From positions 98,609,353 through 98,673,352 of the forward strand of contig OY804580.1 of assembly GCA_963680875.1 (NCBI GenBank): a stretch of DNA of 64,000 nt. Direction: 5' to 3'. The notes below the pieces were generated by a model. The model had not been told where the DNA came from. It saw nothing but the letters and a program-made list of their open reading frames with translations, and made no database searches. The translations under genes and the position numbers were made by a program. The stretch comes from Bathymodiolus brooksi. Its lineage: Eukaryota > Mollusca > Bivalvia > Mytilida > Modiolidae. Every line of letters starts with the position of its first letter. The first letter of the stretch is position 1. Of the stretch, positions 50,501-56,775 are shown one piece after another.

Positions 50501-52897
50501 ATGAAAATAAAATGGCGGGAAAGGGGCAGATAATGATAAGGGCTAGTTTGTAGGTTATAGGACGCGGACGTCGTAGAGAACACTTAATATATGAAAAAAG
50601 GGGGAATTTCCTATGTTCATATGACGCGGACGTCGTAGAGAACACCTAATATGTGAAAATAAAAGGGGAGGAGGTAGTTTCCTATGTATATAGGACGCGT
50701 ACGTTGTAGAGAACACCCCAACCAACATTTGTGTACTACTACTAAGAAAAAAGTACGGGAAGAAAGTAGGGAAAAAAATACCGGAAAAAATGTACGGGAA
50801 AATACGGAGAAAAGTAAGGGAAAAAGTCACGTGACTTCCGGTGACGTCACTTCCGGTCAAGCATGCGCAATGGTCAGATCCTCTAGATCCTCCACGTGAA
50901 TCCTCCACAAATACTAACTGAGCTGTTCCCATATACTACTAACGTTTATCTACATTATGATTCATTACAGAAACTACTGTTATGGCGAAATATAAACCTC
51001 ATGTCAACAGTTCTATTGAAGAAACTGTGTTTGATGGCCATGATGATCCCAGTCCACTTCTTGAAATCGTGGAACAACAAATTGCAAAACAAGCAAAAGG
51101 AAATGTTACTGTTTATATAGAGAATATATGAGACATATCCGCACTGCGAAACGTGTTAAAAGTAAGTCATTATTAACCTTATATTATAGATAGCCTTAAA
51201 ACAAATAAGAGATGGTCGATCCTACCCGTTTGTCGCACATTGTACAATTTATCACGACCTCACTGGCTTTACGGAGATGGTTGATCTTACACAATTGTCG
51301 CACGTTGTAGATTGTAACAAGACAAAAACATAAGAGATAGTTGATCCTGCACAATTATCGCACGTTGTAGATTGTATCAAGGCATCACTGATATTAAGGA
51401 GATAGTTGATCCTACACAATTGTCGCAAGTTGTTTATTGCATCACAACCTCATTAGTGTTAAGCAAATGGTTGATCCTACACAATTATCGTGTGTTGTAG
51501 ATTGTAACAGGACCTCACTGGTGATAAGGAGATGGTTGATCCTACACAATTGTCGCACTTGTTTATTGCATCACAACCTCACTAGTGTTAAAGAGATGGT
51601 TGATCCTACACAATTGTCGTGTGTTGTAGATTGTAACAGGATCTCAATAGTGTTAAGGAGATGGTTGATCCTACACAATTGTCGCACGTTGTTAAATGCA
51701 TCACAACCTCACTAGTGTTAAGGAGATGGTTGATCCTACACAATTGCCGTGTGTTGTAGATTGTAACAGGACCTCAATGGTGTTAAGGAGATGGTTGATC
51801 CTACACAATTGTCGTGTGTTGTAGATTGTAACACAACCTAACTGGTGTTAAGAAGGTGGTTGATCCTACACAATTGTCGTGTGTTGTAGATTGTAACAGG
51901 ACCTCAATGGTGTTAAGGAGATGGTTGATCCTACACAATTGTCGCACGTTGTTAAATGCATCACAACCTCACTAGTGTTAAGGAGATGGTTGATCCTACA
52001 CAATTGTCGAGTGTTGTAGATTGTAACACAACCTCACTGGTGTTAAGAAGGTGGTTGATCCTACACAATTGCCGTGTGTTGTAGATTGTAACACGACCTC
52101 ACTGGTGTTAAGGAGATGGTTGATCCTACACAATTGTCGAGTGTTGTAGATTGTAACAGGACCTCAATAGTGCTAACAATTATTAAGAGTAACACTATAA
52201 TAGAACAACAATAGCTTAAAACAGTAACAACTGAAATTCTGGAAGACAAATGGACAACAGAATTAATAAGTAAATCGGGATTCATATAAGGTTAAAAACC
52301 AGCTAAAAATGGATAATAGTTCATGACTTTTCTGTTAAACGGAGTATTTACTTCCACCATCGAATATATCTAGCAGAATAGTTGTACATGTACAATGCAT
52401 GTATAAAAGTGAGAGAGAGAGGGTGGAGAGAGTGATGTGAATATAATATAACGAGGATATAAAGGGTATTGTAGGTGTCTTAAGTTGATATAAAAAAAAT
52501 TAACGCCACAATATAGTAGAAATACTGCTAATGTTGGCGTTAAGCACCAATAGATAAATCAATCAATTTAATGATTAGTATTTTTCATATTCTTATACCT
52601 TTGTATTGGTATATTGTATGCCATAAATGTAGTTATATTTTATTTAAATGTTTGGTGAAAACAAATATTAGTTTGATTTGGGCATATGCTAGTACTACCA
52701 TTGCTAATGTCTACCACATTAAAAGTAGGCCTTTGTTCTCACATATATGACTTGTATGCTTTTAGGTTTTGATGATATATAATAGAGATGTCAAACATGT
52801 GAATTTCTTAACCTTAAAAGGTGTCAGCAAAGATAAGCTAGCATCGGCTATCCAGCGGAAGATTGAGACGTGGGCCGGAAGTGCTTGTCCAATATGA
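26375..52897 (+). CDS. Secreted protein gene of unknown function, four exons
   Basis: Exons 26375-26531, 42700-42897, 50971-51161 and 52821-52897 fit together with every intron in phase 1. The predicted product has a signal peptide, about 206 residues if the exon 3 frame break is discounted, four cysteines (three in exon 2, one near the C-terminus in SACPI), and N-glycosylation sequons NSS and NVT in exon 3. As written, exon 3 contains TGA at 51129-51131, so this allele would end at 171 residues unless the GAGA at 51120-51123 is a sequencing or assembly error. The introns (16, 8 and 1.7 kb) are filled with transposons and satellites. I do not recognise the family. Confidence 0.5.
26640..26790 (+). 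repeat. Repeat A, degenerate copy
   Basis: AGACAACACAATGGCCAAAA, then TGTGCTCCAGATGTGATAGC, match the repeat A order. It lies between exon 1 and the LTR element. Confidence 0.5.
27513..27674 (+). promoter_or_regulatory. LTR promoter region with TATA box
   Basis: TATAAATAG at 27666-27674 is preceded by two copies about 100 bp apart of GCGCA.GCCTGCACCA followed by TTTTTGGTGCAC, and by an inverted CCAAT (GATTGG). In the other LTR the same place reads TATATAA (39238-39244). This is the likely retrotransposon transcription start. Confidence 0.6.
28108..30071 (+). repeat. Array of palindromic 77-bp repeats in the 5' LTR
   Basis: About 26 units. Each holds an imperfect palindrome of about 41 bases, CAAGACATACATTACTA, then GCGAGGTTGT, then TAGTACATGTCTTG. 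The outer 7-8 and inner 4 bases pair. The linker of about 36 bases exists in a few variants (TTAAACTATATGTAAAATAC or TCCAAATTTAAATAGATATA types), which alternate. Confidence 0.9.
30665..30836. mobile_element. Small foldback inside the 5' LTR
   Basis: About 48-base arms: AACAGGTACTTGCGCTCGTC..TTTCTTCCAC against GTGGAAGAAATCCCAG..CACGAGTTCCGATT-type ends, roughly 80% complementary. It is absent from the other LTR, so it arrived after, or was lost from, one copy. Confidence 0.65.
31020..31850 (+). pseudogene. gag: gag of the Ty3/Gypsy element, broken
   Basis: The frame opens [14 protein letters not shown], shifts by one base near 31115 and returns near 31262. A longer run follows with the capsid-like segment [20 protein letters not shown] and [16 protein letters not shown]. 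Gag packages the RNA in the cytoplasmic particle. The same two shifts are present in the second gag at 41618, so the parent was already defective or the break is ancestral. After ELKNSF the sequence jumps straight into protease, so the C-terminal gag and any zinc knuckle are deleted. Confidence 0.8.
31851..32170 (+). pseudogene. pol: Aspartic protease region of pol, truncated
   Basis: [14 protein letters not shown] carries the retropepsin Asp-Thr-Gly site. After a frameshift near 31925, [10 protein letters not shown] is the usual second conserved motif before the C-terminus. The active site is fused directly to the gag core by a deletion. Confidence 0.7.
32264..33640 (+). pseudogene. pol: Reverse transcriptase region of pol, broken
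   Basis: The linker is followed by [54 protein letters not shown] and the catalytic YLDD (33226-33237). A TGA at 32956-32958 interrupts right after the RPCIDY motif, a frameshift lies near 33345, and further stops follow at 33481 and 33526. The catalytic aspartates survive but no intact protein is possible. Confidence 0.85.
33641..34015 (+). pseudogene. pol: RNase H region of pol, broken
   Basis: [20 protein letters not shown] supplies the first catalytic Asp, [14 protein letters not shown] the conserved Glu region, and [13 protein letters not shown] the next Asp. Stops or shifts occur at about 33803 and 33938. Confidence 0.8.
34440..35411 (+). pseudogene. pol: Integrase region of pol, nearly open
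   Basis: Zinc domain: His-His pair in [13 protein letters not shown] and Cys pair in CEIC. Catalytic core: Asp in LATDILGP, Asp in MHSDQGRN and Glu in NGQIERFNR. The second and third are 36 residues apart, as in D,D-35-E integrases. One TAG at 35213 precedes the C-terminal GPY/F-type tail ([19 protein letters not shown]), and the frame ends at 35411. It is the best-preserved pol domain. The D,D-35-E spacing and GPY-like tail place it with Ty3/Gypsy. Confidence 0.85.
35604..35744. mobile_element. Foldback hairpin in the element interior
   Basis: Arms begin CACTTATAGACTTG and end AGTCGATAAGTG. The inner part pairs almost perfectly: GCACTTTAATTGTCCCC with GGGGACAATGAAAGTGC, and TACCAACTATT with AATAGTTGGTA. 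The loop is about 20 bases. It may be a MITE insertion or a structured RNA of the element. Confidence 0.75.
35970..36254 (+). CDS. Short ORF in the retroelement spacer, unknown
   Basis: 94 codons from an ATG in good context (AAAATGG). It reads [20 protein letters not shown] and ends in a hydrophobic, lysine-terminated segment. No family is recognised. It may be chance, since nothing else supports it. Confidence 0.2.
   Translation: MASYVFVQSKNRAAIRDGNEYKNRKWLVLKFHGSGHLQIILHLDKITECLKMTTFKIVFTFDGFFSAEVTCTADALHIYLVFSIYLAKKKQICK
36955..38238 (+). CDS. Extra ORF: zinc-finger, coiled-coil, basic-tail protein
   Basis: An intact 427-codon ORF between integrase and the 3' LTR, where retroviruses carry env. 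The first ATG is at 36955, one base after TTGTAACTTTCAG, a good splice acceptor, so a spliced subgenomic mRNA is plausible. Domains: two Cys2His2-like fingers (C18-x2-C21-x15-H37-x4-H42 and C53-x2-C56-x12-H69-x2-H72), an acidic middle, a poly-Ser tract of about 26 (residues 277-302), a coiled-coil-like stretch about 306-350 ([20 protein letters not shown]), and a basic Arg/Ser/Pro tail ([20 protein letters not shown]). There is no signal peptide or membrane segment, so it is not an envelope protein. I do not recognise the family. It may be a captured host gene or an accessory nucleic-acid-binding protein. Confidence 0.75.
   Translation: MTTYNQQNKQNVRRAWKCLRCPEDSAFIGQRFRVETHILKEHLTPEIDSPFSCLLCKFACLTYKELERHINHYSPHKILRREAIKEGLYTFDSAYFITNPSPFRFTDSDYCILSRDESTKQYKKMPTLPLSTDFNFDKTEKIISDLTAYCPTFGPLSHTITTDNQFDVEAVLESLQDQAADDCVVPNQLVLGNATVSNRRICDKPNLKLTNIIDSPVIGTPDLPSPIRQIILNDRESEPTDSLDILPQILGTDSNIIDNSQPAAEWNMVSTTSNHDSSSSSSSSSSSSSSSSSSSSSSSSTLQIILNAVNELTGNINNKIDTLNSTVETLQSQVTGLRSVIRQQSEKITTFYKPQSSPIPPRCNNNFQTYPYNRYNRYNTLFHNNKRYRSRSPINSATKKPRNRTPVSSPRKTPIRTPRKMILAKRH
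38463..38482 (+). promoter_or_regulatory. Polypurine tract before the 3' LTR
   Basis: AAGG followed by a run of about 15 G and ATAA directly precedes TGTGAGATC of the downstream LTR. This is the place and composition expected of the plus-strand primer. Confidence 0.6.
38483..41465 (+). mobile_element. Second LTR (about 3.0 kb)
   Basis: The same ends as the first LTR. It holds about 14 palindromic units instead of 26 and a private segment at 40740-41160 that includes a copy of the internal AAGGTCT.AGGATCCG motif. It serves as 3' LTR for the element at 30869-38482 and as 5' LTR for the truncated internal region that follows. Confidence 0.8.
39678..40722 (+). repeat. Palindromic 77-bp repeat array in the second LTR
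   Basis: About 14 units of the same palindrome as at 28108-30071, more diverged (for example CGAGATTATTATTACATGTC near 40085). The first unit is identical in position and flank in both LTRs. Confidence 0.85.
41618..42425 (+). pseudogene. gag: Second gag fragment after the second LTR
   Basis: Nearly identical to 31020-31840, including both frame breaks and the shared stop contexts. It continues past ELKNRF into [20 protein letters not shown], gag sequence that is deleted in the upstream copy. It is truncated near 42500, with no pol and no third LTR. Confidence 0.75.
42700..42897 (+). CDS. Exon 2 of the secreted protein gene
   Basis: Acceptor TTAATTACAACAG, donor TAC|GTAAGA. 198 bases, phase 1 at both ends. 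It reads [20 protein letters not shown] and later [18 protein letters not shown]. The balanced composition, with three cysteines and no stops, is unlike the surrounding AT-rich DNA. Confidence 0.6.
42917..43045 (-). mobile_element. SINE fragment
   Basis: Reverse-oriented tail and core of the SINE at 8414: TTTAACACCACTTTCAACAA, TATTTCAGTTATATCGTGGC, GGTGGAGGAAACAGGAGAAT. It starts 20 bases after the exon 2 donor. Confidence 0.65.
43250..43400 (+). repeat. Repeat A, diverged copy
   Basis: AAAGCTAAAGATTGAGCAAC and CAAACCCCACTAAACAACCG match the repeat A core. Confidence 0.55.
43552..43770 (-). mobile_element. tRNA-related SINE, nearly complete
   Basis: The tail (GGTGTTTAGCGCCACTTTCA) is on the left. 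The tRNA-like head (GGGATCACAACCACGATGGT, reverse complement of the A-box region) ends near 43770. A degenerate B box lies around 43690. Confidence 0.7.
43798..44270. mobile_element. Tc1/mariner-type MITE
   Basis: Long terminal inverted repeats of about 130 bp start CAGTCTCTGGTCAAACGTAT and end CCAGAGACT(A), flanked by TA on both sides. CGTATTCGGACA near the terminus is typical of Tc1 elements. There is no transposase, so this is a non-autonomous copy of 473 bp. Confidence 0.8.
44370..44592 (+). repeat. Repeat C copy
   Basis: AAGGGTAATAACAAAATTAC through TGGTGGGTTGAATCATATTT, matching 12455-12670 and 18005-18240. Confidence 0.7.
44790..44972 (-). repeat. Repeat A, left half of a split copy
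   Basis: Reads TTCGGATTTCTCTTACGTT up to the foldback. The expected continuation AACGTTTATC is found at 50941, on the other side of the element. Confidence 0.6.
44973..45800 (+). repeat. Left arm of the giant foldback
   Basis: Contains CCGGAAGT (45073), TGACGTCA (45064-45071), CACGTG (45080-45085) and three CCAAT boxes (45655, 45679, 45711). Repeated ACGTCCGCGTC..ATA blocks occur at 45285, 45345 and nearby. Confidence 0.8.
46035..47220 (+). repeat. 42-bp minisatellite, block 1
   Basis: A (CCA)n run at 46035-46082 is followed by variants of CTTTTCTTCCATATTTTCCA plus TATCTTTTCACTATTCAACTTA. Because 42 is a multiple of three, both strands stay open over long distances and give spurious ORFs up to 299 codons. 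Confidence 0.85.
47220..48055. other. Non-repetitive interior of the giant foldback
   Basis: AT-rich sequence with small internal duplications (CTGCCAAAGGCAAGCAAATA / CTGCAAAGGGCAAGTAAAAC at 47701 and 47752; AAAGAGTTAT.CCCCTA motifs at 47904-48035). No ORF or RNA gene was recognised. Confidence 0.4.
48060..48930 (+). repeat. 42-bp minisatellite, block 2
   Basis: Same unit as block 1. A short third piece lies at 49315-49385. A (CTC)n/(CCA)n run at 49060-49110 mirrors that at 46035. Confidence 0.85.
49390..49735 (+). repeat. 128-bp tandem repeat, 2.7 units
   Basis: TTCCGAGTATTCATTTTGAC starts at 49390, 49518 and 49646, each followed by TTGTCTGTTTTGCAAG. No coding frame is conserved. Confidence 0.75.
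49902..50123. repeat. Nested hairpin next to the right arm
   Basis: 82-base arms (49902-49983 and 50042-50123) containing CACGTGACCGGAAGTGACGT and TTTCCCGCGC, around a 58-base loop made of a repeat A fragment. It directly abuts the right arm, so the right side of the foldback is itself a nested palindrome. Confidence 0.75.
50124..50940 (-). repeat. Right arm of the giant foldback
   Basis: Inverted copy of the left arm. It keeps GCGCATGCGC (50336-50345, an NRF1-type site), TGACGTCA (50842-50849) and CACGTG (50828-50833), plus three inverted CCAAT boxes. Confidence 0.8.
50971..51161 (+). CDS. Exon 3 of the secreted protein gene, frame break
   Basis: Acceptor GATTCATTACAG, donor AAAA|GTAAGT. 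Entered in phase 1 it reads [20 protein letters not shown] and [20 protein letters not shown], then VTVYIEN and a TGA (51129). Removing one GA from GAGA (51120-51123) would continue as [13 protein letters not shown] to the donor in phase 1, which is what exon 4 needs. The acceptor begins only 24 bases after the foldback's target duplication. Confidence 0.55.
51195..52185 (+). repeat. 64-bp tandem array in intron 3
   Basis: About 15 units of GAGATGGTTGATCCTACACA, ATTGTCG[CA/TG]..GTTGTAGA and TTGTAACAGGACCTCA.TGGTGTTAAG. Two unit types alternate in part (GTGTTGTAGATTGTAAC and CACTTGTTTATTGCATC). Confidence 0.85.
52500..52565 (+). mobile_element. SINE tail fragment
   Basis: AACGCCACAATATAGTAGAA, then TGCTAATGTTGGCGTTAAGC. 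It is the forward version of the tail segment at 15885 and 20110. Confidence 0.5.
52821..52897 (+). CDS. Exon 4: C-terminus of the secreted protein
   Basis: Acceptor TTCTTAACCTTAAAAG. Entered in phase 1 it reads [20 protein letters not shown], then ACPI and TGA (52895-52897). An ATTAAA at about 53077 could serve for polyadenylation. Confidence 0.5.
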
Positions 52898-52899
52898 AG

Positions 52900-53555
52900 T
52901 CGGTTTGCAGTAGTACCTTACAATGTAGAAAGAGTGCCTTCGAAGTATTGAAGATGGAAAAAATCGGAACAAATTGAAAGACAAACAACGTAACTGGGAG
53001 ATAGATTGGATAATGATGACTTGATTTACCAAACAATTCAAAACTTGTTTTCAAATACATTTGTATATTTCAAATATTAAATGAACTGCATCCATCTATT
53101 CTTAAGTGTATATAAATCGGTTTCAGTCCTGAATTTAACAATGTCGCGCCATAAGATTGCCTTTTTTCCTTCTGTGTGACCTCTCGGTGTCAAATTTTCA
53201 TACCACACAAAACAATACCCTTCAACATTTTTCGATTTCTTTCCAATTTTCTAGCAAGAGTACTGCTCAACATTGAAACAATCCTACCTTTCTTTCCTTC
53301 ATCAATAGCTGTACAATTCTTTAGATTTATCGTGACAGTGCAAATGTTCAGCAACGTATTTACCTACACAACAGGACATTCATTGAGTAGACGAGGAAAT
53401 TGTGTTCCCTTCTGATGTTGAATTGTAATGCTTTGTATTATAGTGGTGATCGTCAGAATCTCAACAGCAATTTAGATTCACACCCGACATAACGTTGTAA
53501 AAATTGAAAATCGACATCGAAAAATAAAATCATTTTCTTTTTTCAATTTGTAATT
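52900..53555. other. 3' flank, no recognised gene
   Basis: Likely the 3' UTR of the gene above, then unclassified sequence. Short frames at 53176-53415 show no motif I recognise. Confidence 0.3.
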
Positions 53556-53561
53556 TTGGGT

Positions 53562-53720
53562 TCAATCCCCTCCCCCCACCCCCCGGTTTTTGGTGGGGTC
53601 CATGTGGTTGATCTTTTTAGTTTTCTGTGTTGTATTTTTTGTTCTGTTTATCTCCTGATTGTCCATACTCTATTGCCCCTTCGGTTTTTTTCTAACGTTT
53701 ATTTATTTGGGGGAAAATTT
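53562..53720 (-). repeat. Repeat A, reverse copy
   Basis: CCCCGGTTTTTGGTGGGGTC through TGCCCCTTCGGTTTTTTTCT and AACGTTTATT. It shows the uninterrupted sequence used to infer the foldback target site. Confidence 0.7.
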
Positions 53721-53754
53721 ATGTTTTATTTCACAACTGAAAATAAACTGAAAG

Positions 53755-53905
53755 CAGTTGCTTCCACTCTATACATACAGGCACGCCACTGTAATGCCAG
53801 CTCCCTGAAACAACAATTCGCAATTAGATATGTCGCTCCTCTTGATTCCTATCCATCCAATATTTGCTCTTATTCCTTTGTGCTGCGAGCTTAGCGGATG
53901 CCAAT
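53755..53905. repeat. Dispersed repeat D fragment
   Basis: Part of a family also at 9862 and 55462 (GCACGCCACTGTAATG.., ATATGTCGCTCCTCTTGATT). Diverged, non-coding. Confidence 0.4.
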
Positions 53906-54039
53906 TTTATAGACTTTGGGTTCGATGGGAGCTCGAAAACATTAGCCATTACATCAACGATGTGGTGACAGAAGATTGATGATGTCAAAATGTTGAAAGA
54001 TGTTTACTCTTGTTAAGCACATTAAGCTCAATGATTACA

Positions 54040-54290
54040 GGGGCAGTCGTGGACGTGATCGTATGGTAGTTGGCTTTACAACTACCTATGCAATCAGTAC
54101 CTATCACCACTAACGTTGTGAGTTCGAATCTCACTCAGGCTATACAACATTATGTGATAAAGTCTGTCAATAACTTGCGACATGTCGATGGTTTTCTCCG
54201 GGTACTCCGGTTTCCTCCACAAATAAAAACGAACTGACATATTGTTGAAAATGGCATTAATCACCATAAACCCACCATACATGATTACAA
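54040..54290 (+). mobile_element. tRNA-related SINE
   Basis: The best-preserved head: CGTGGACGTGATCGTATGGT (A-box side) and GTGAGTTCGAATCTCACTC (B box). Core GGTTTTCTCCGGGTACTCCG, tail ATATTGTTGAAAATGGCATT. Confidence 0.75.
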
Positions 54291-54804
54291 CTACACAAAG
54301 AAAATTCCACATTATTAAAGTAGAACACAAGGACAATCATACATAGATAGATACTAAAATATCTTGAATACAACTCACAGTTAAATTGTGATTTATAGTG
54401 GTTGCTAGCATATTATCAGAAAGAGTAAGAAAATACATTTTGTAGACCAAACTACAATATATTTACATGTACCAATGACTTGGTGTAAAGTCTGGAAGTA
54501 AACAATTGGTCACAAAATGATACGAACAGATTGAGCAACACTAAAAACAACCTGCGATGAACTCGTGTATTCCGGAAGGGCAATCAGCAATATACATTCC
54601 AATAGTAGCACCCGTTGTGTTACTCGCGCTAAGAATCTGAGAGGAAACAAATTTTTCATTGAGATTACGGCAAACGGAACATATTCGTTTTCATCTGTGA
54701 GACAGATATGCTATAACAGTTGACCAAGTTATGATGGAGACCCTAACTGTTTTTGAAGTGATTTAACCAATAGGAAATCTTGGTTCAGAAGCTTCTTTGT
54801 TACC

Positions 54805-54985
54805 AATAAAATGGAAAACAAATATACCACACTGTCGGAAAAGTTCTAAACTCCACTAGACAAATCGTAGAAACAGAGGCAAAATCGATACCCGTAGAAC
54901 ACATATAAATGACCGCTCACTTTCCTGGCTTGATGCAAACACTTGAATAACAAGTGGCGGAGCTAGACTGGTTTTATGGGCACGC
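54805..54985 (+). repeat. Dispersed repeat B copy
   Basis: AATAAAATGGAAAACAAATA through AAGTGGCGGAGCTAGACTGG and TTTTATGGGC. Confidence 0.65.
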
Positions 54986-55084
54986 TTAGTGCAATGATAC
55001 GGTCATCAGTTGTTTCCTCATGTTTGTAAAATGCCAATCCTCACTGGGCGAACAGCGCTATCTTCAAGAACGGTATAAGCACAT

Positions 55085-55235
55085 CATTTCACCCCCGGTT
55101 TTAGTGGGGTTCCTGTTCCTATAGTTTTATGTGTATGTTTGTAGATCGTTGTTTGTAATTTTTCTTTTGGCCATTGTGTTGTCTGTTCTTCTTCGATATA
55201 TGGATTCTGATTACCCCTTTGGTAACTTCAAGCTC
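55085..55235 (-). repeat. Repeat A, reverse copy
   Basis: CACCCCCGGTTTTAGTGGGG, then GTGTATGTTTGTAGATCGT, matching the repeat A reverse strand. Confidence 0.6.
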
Positions 55236-56003
55236 TTCTTCTTGCAGTTTATATGTAATTTAGTTAATCTTCGTGACACAGAAGTTGTGATTTATCCATC
55301 GTTAGAAAGGAAGAAAAGAGTACCCATAAACTGCAGGCTAGTGATCGTTTCACACTCATCTTAGGGTATGAATTATTATCATTGGTGAAGACACTACTGT
55401 GACTGTGATTGAGTGAGAACAAGTGAATTTTAAATGAGATGATGATGAGGTCTGTTTTGTACTAGACCAACACGCTTAGTTGGGTTTTTATAGTGCTAGC
55501 TCACTGAAACAACCAGTTCGCGGATATACATGTATCCACGCTTGGACACATTACCCTGATTCCGAGCAAATCAGTCATTGCTCATTCTCCTTATGTAAAA
55601 AATGACGATCGCCGGAAACAATCCTATTGTTACCCGCCAGACATTCCATTGTTCACGTACAAGGAATACAATTGTGTAATTCGTCTGCAAAAATCAGCAA
55701 TGGTCATCTCGCCTGTTCAAGAGACACTAGAGGAAAAAAATTAGAATCCCAAGGTGCAGTGATAAGAACAATGTCAAAATGTTAGATGGAAGGAAAACAA
55801 TCGCATAGTATTAACCTGACAATCTCTTCCACATTTATTTAAAAGATATGTGAAAGAGATTGTCAGACTGGTAATGTTTGTTGTGGTTGGGGTCATAGAA
55901 AACGACAAGCGTCGGCTCTTATGGCATTGGTATTTACTCCAACAAAATGGCTTGTTTCATATAAGATATGTATTACTACTGTGGATAAAAATAATAAAAC
56001 TGT

Positions 56004-56134
56004 TGTGCCCTCATCTGGTAGATATTCAGATTCGTCAACCCATAAAACAGTGTGGTACCTCGGGCAAGCCTTCAGGAAACAATCGCTCTCGGGTTGACAA
56101 ATCTGAATTAATATCTCAAATGAGGGCAATAATT
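56004..56134. mobile_element. Small foldback
   Basis: Arms TTGTGCCCTCATCTGGTAGA..TCGTCAACCC and GGGTTGACAAATC..GAGGGCAA, about 39 bases each with a loop of about 50. No ORF. Confidence 0.55.
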
Positions 56135-56284
56135 GCATGATATGCTAGGATAGGTCATTGGTGCTCCGTTGAAATGTAAAATTAAAAACATTCTCAAGAA
56201 ATATTTTTATTAAAAAAAATAATGTTACAATGGAATTGATTGTCATAACTATTTTGCATGCAAATGATATGATATTGATGGTTT

Positions 56285-56368
56285 GTGGTGTTTAACGCCA
56301 TTTTCAACAATATTTCAGTTACATCGCGGCGGTCAGCTTTATTGGTGGAGGAAACCGGAATACCCAGA
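56285..56368 (-). mobile_element. SINE fragment
   Basis: GGTGTTTAACGCCATTTTCA through GTGGAGGAAACCGGAATACC, truncated core and tail. Confidence 0.65.
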
Positions 56369-56455
56369 GAATATATGATATTCAGTGCTACTTTCATCGT
56401 GATATATGAGGGGGAAAGATATTGATATTTGTCATTGTTTTGCAGTATATATATC

Positions 56456-56775
56456 CAGGGAGTGGATGTAGTCGAGTGGTCTAGGGCGCTGGACATAAGG
56501 CTAAACGAATGGTGCTGCAGTGTAACAATGGTGTGGGTTCGAATCCCGTCGAGGGAAGAACAAAAATTTGACAGCTCTAAAATCTATTTCTAACACTGTT
56601 TGGTTTAATTTTCAGACGTATATATAAACCAAACAGTGTTAGAATTAGATTTTAGAGCTGTCAAATTTTTGTTCTTCCCTCGACGGGATTTGAACCCACA
56701 CCATTGTTACACTGCAGCACCATTCGCTTAGCCTTACGTCCAGCGCCCTAGACCACTCGACTACATCCACTCCCT
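56456..56775. repeat. Inverted pair of tRNA-like repeat ends
   Basis: A plus-strand tRNA-like segment (56456-56620) is followed within about 8 bases by its reverse complement (56628-56775), the first unit of the array. The transcript would be a hairpin of about 150 bp. Confidence 0.85.

Larger units (their letters stand above)
44973..50940. mobile_element. Giant foldback element (5.97 kb)
   Basis: Begins AGTAGTATATGGGGACAGCT and ends AGCTGTTCCCATATACTACT. The arms (44973-45800 and 50124-50940) are inverted copies of about 820 bp. It is flanked by TACGTT (44967-44972) and AACGTT (50941-50946), a likely 5-6-bp target duplication inside a repeat A copy whose normal sequence is CTCTAACGTTTA. The interior has no transposase, only minisatellites and low-complexity DNA. 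It is probably mobilised by an enzyme from elsewhere. Confidence 0.8.

Noticed and set aside
50896..51120. 74-codon ORF in another frame over exon 3
   Set aside because: It starts inside the foldback and has a Met/Leu/Lys-biased composition. The phase-1 frame fits the neighbouring exons and looks more protein-like.
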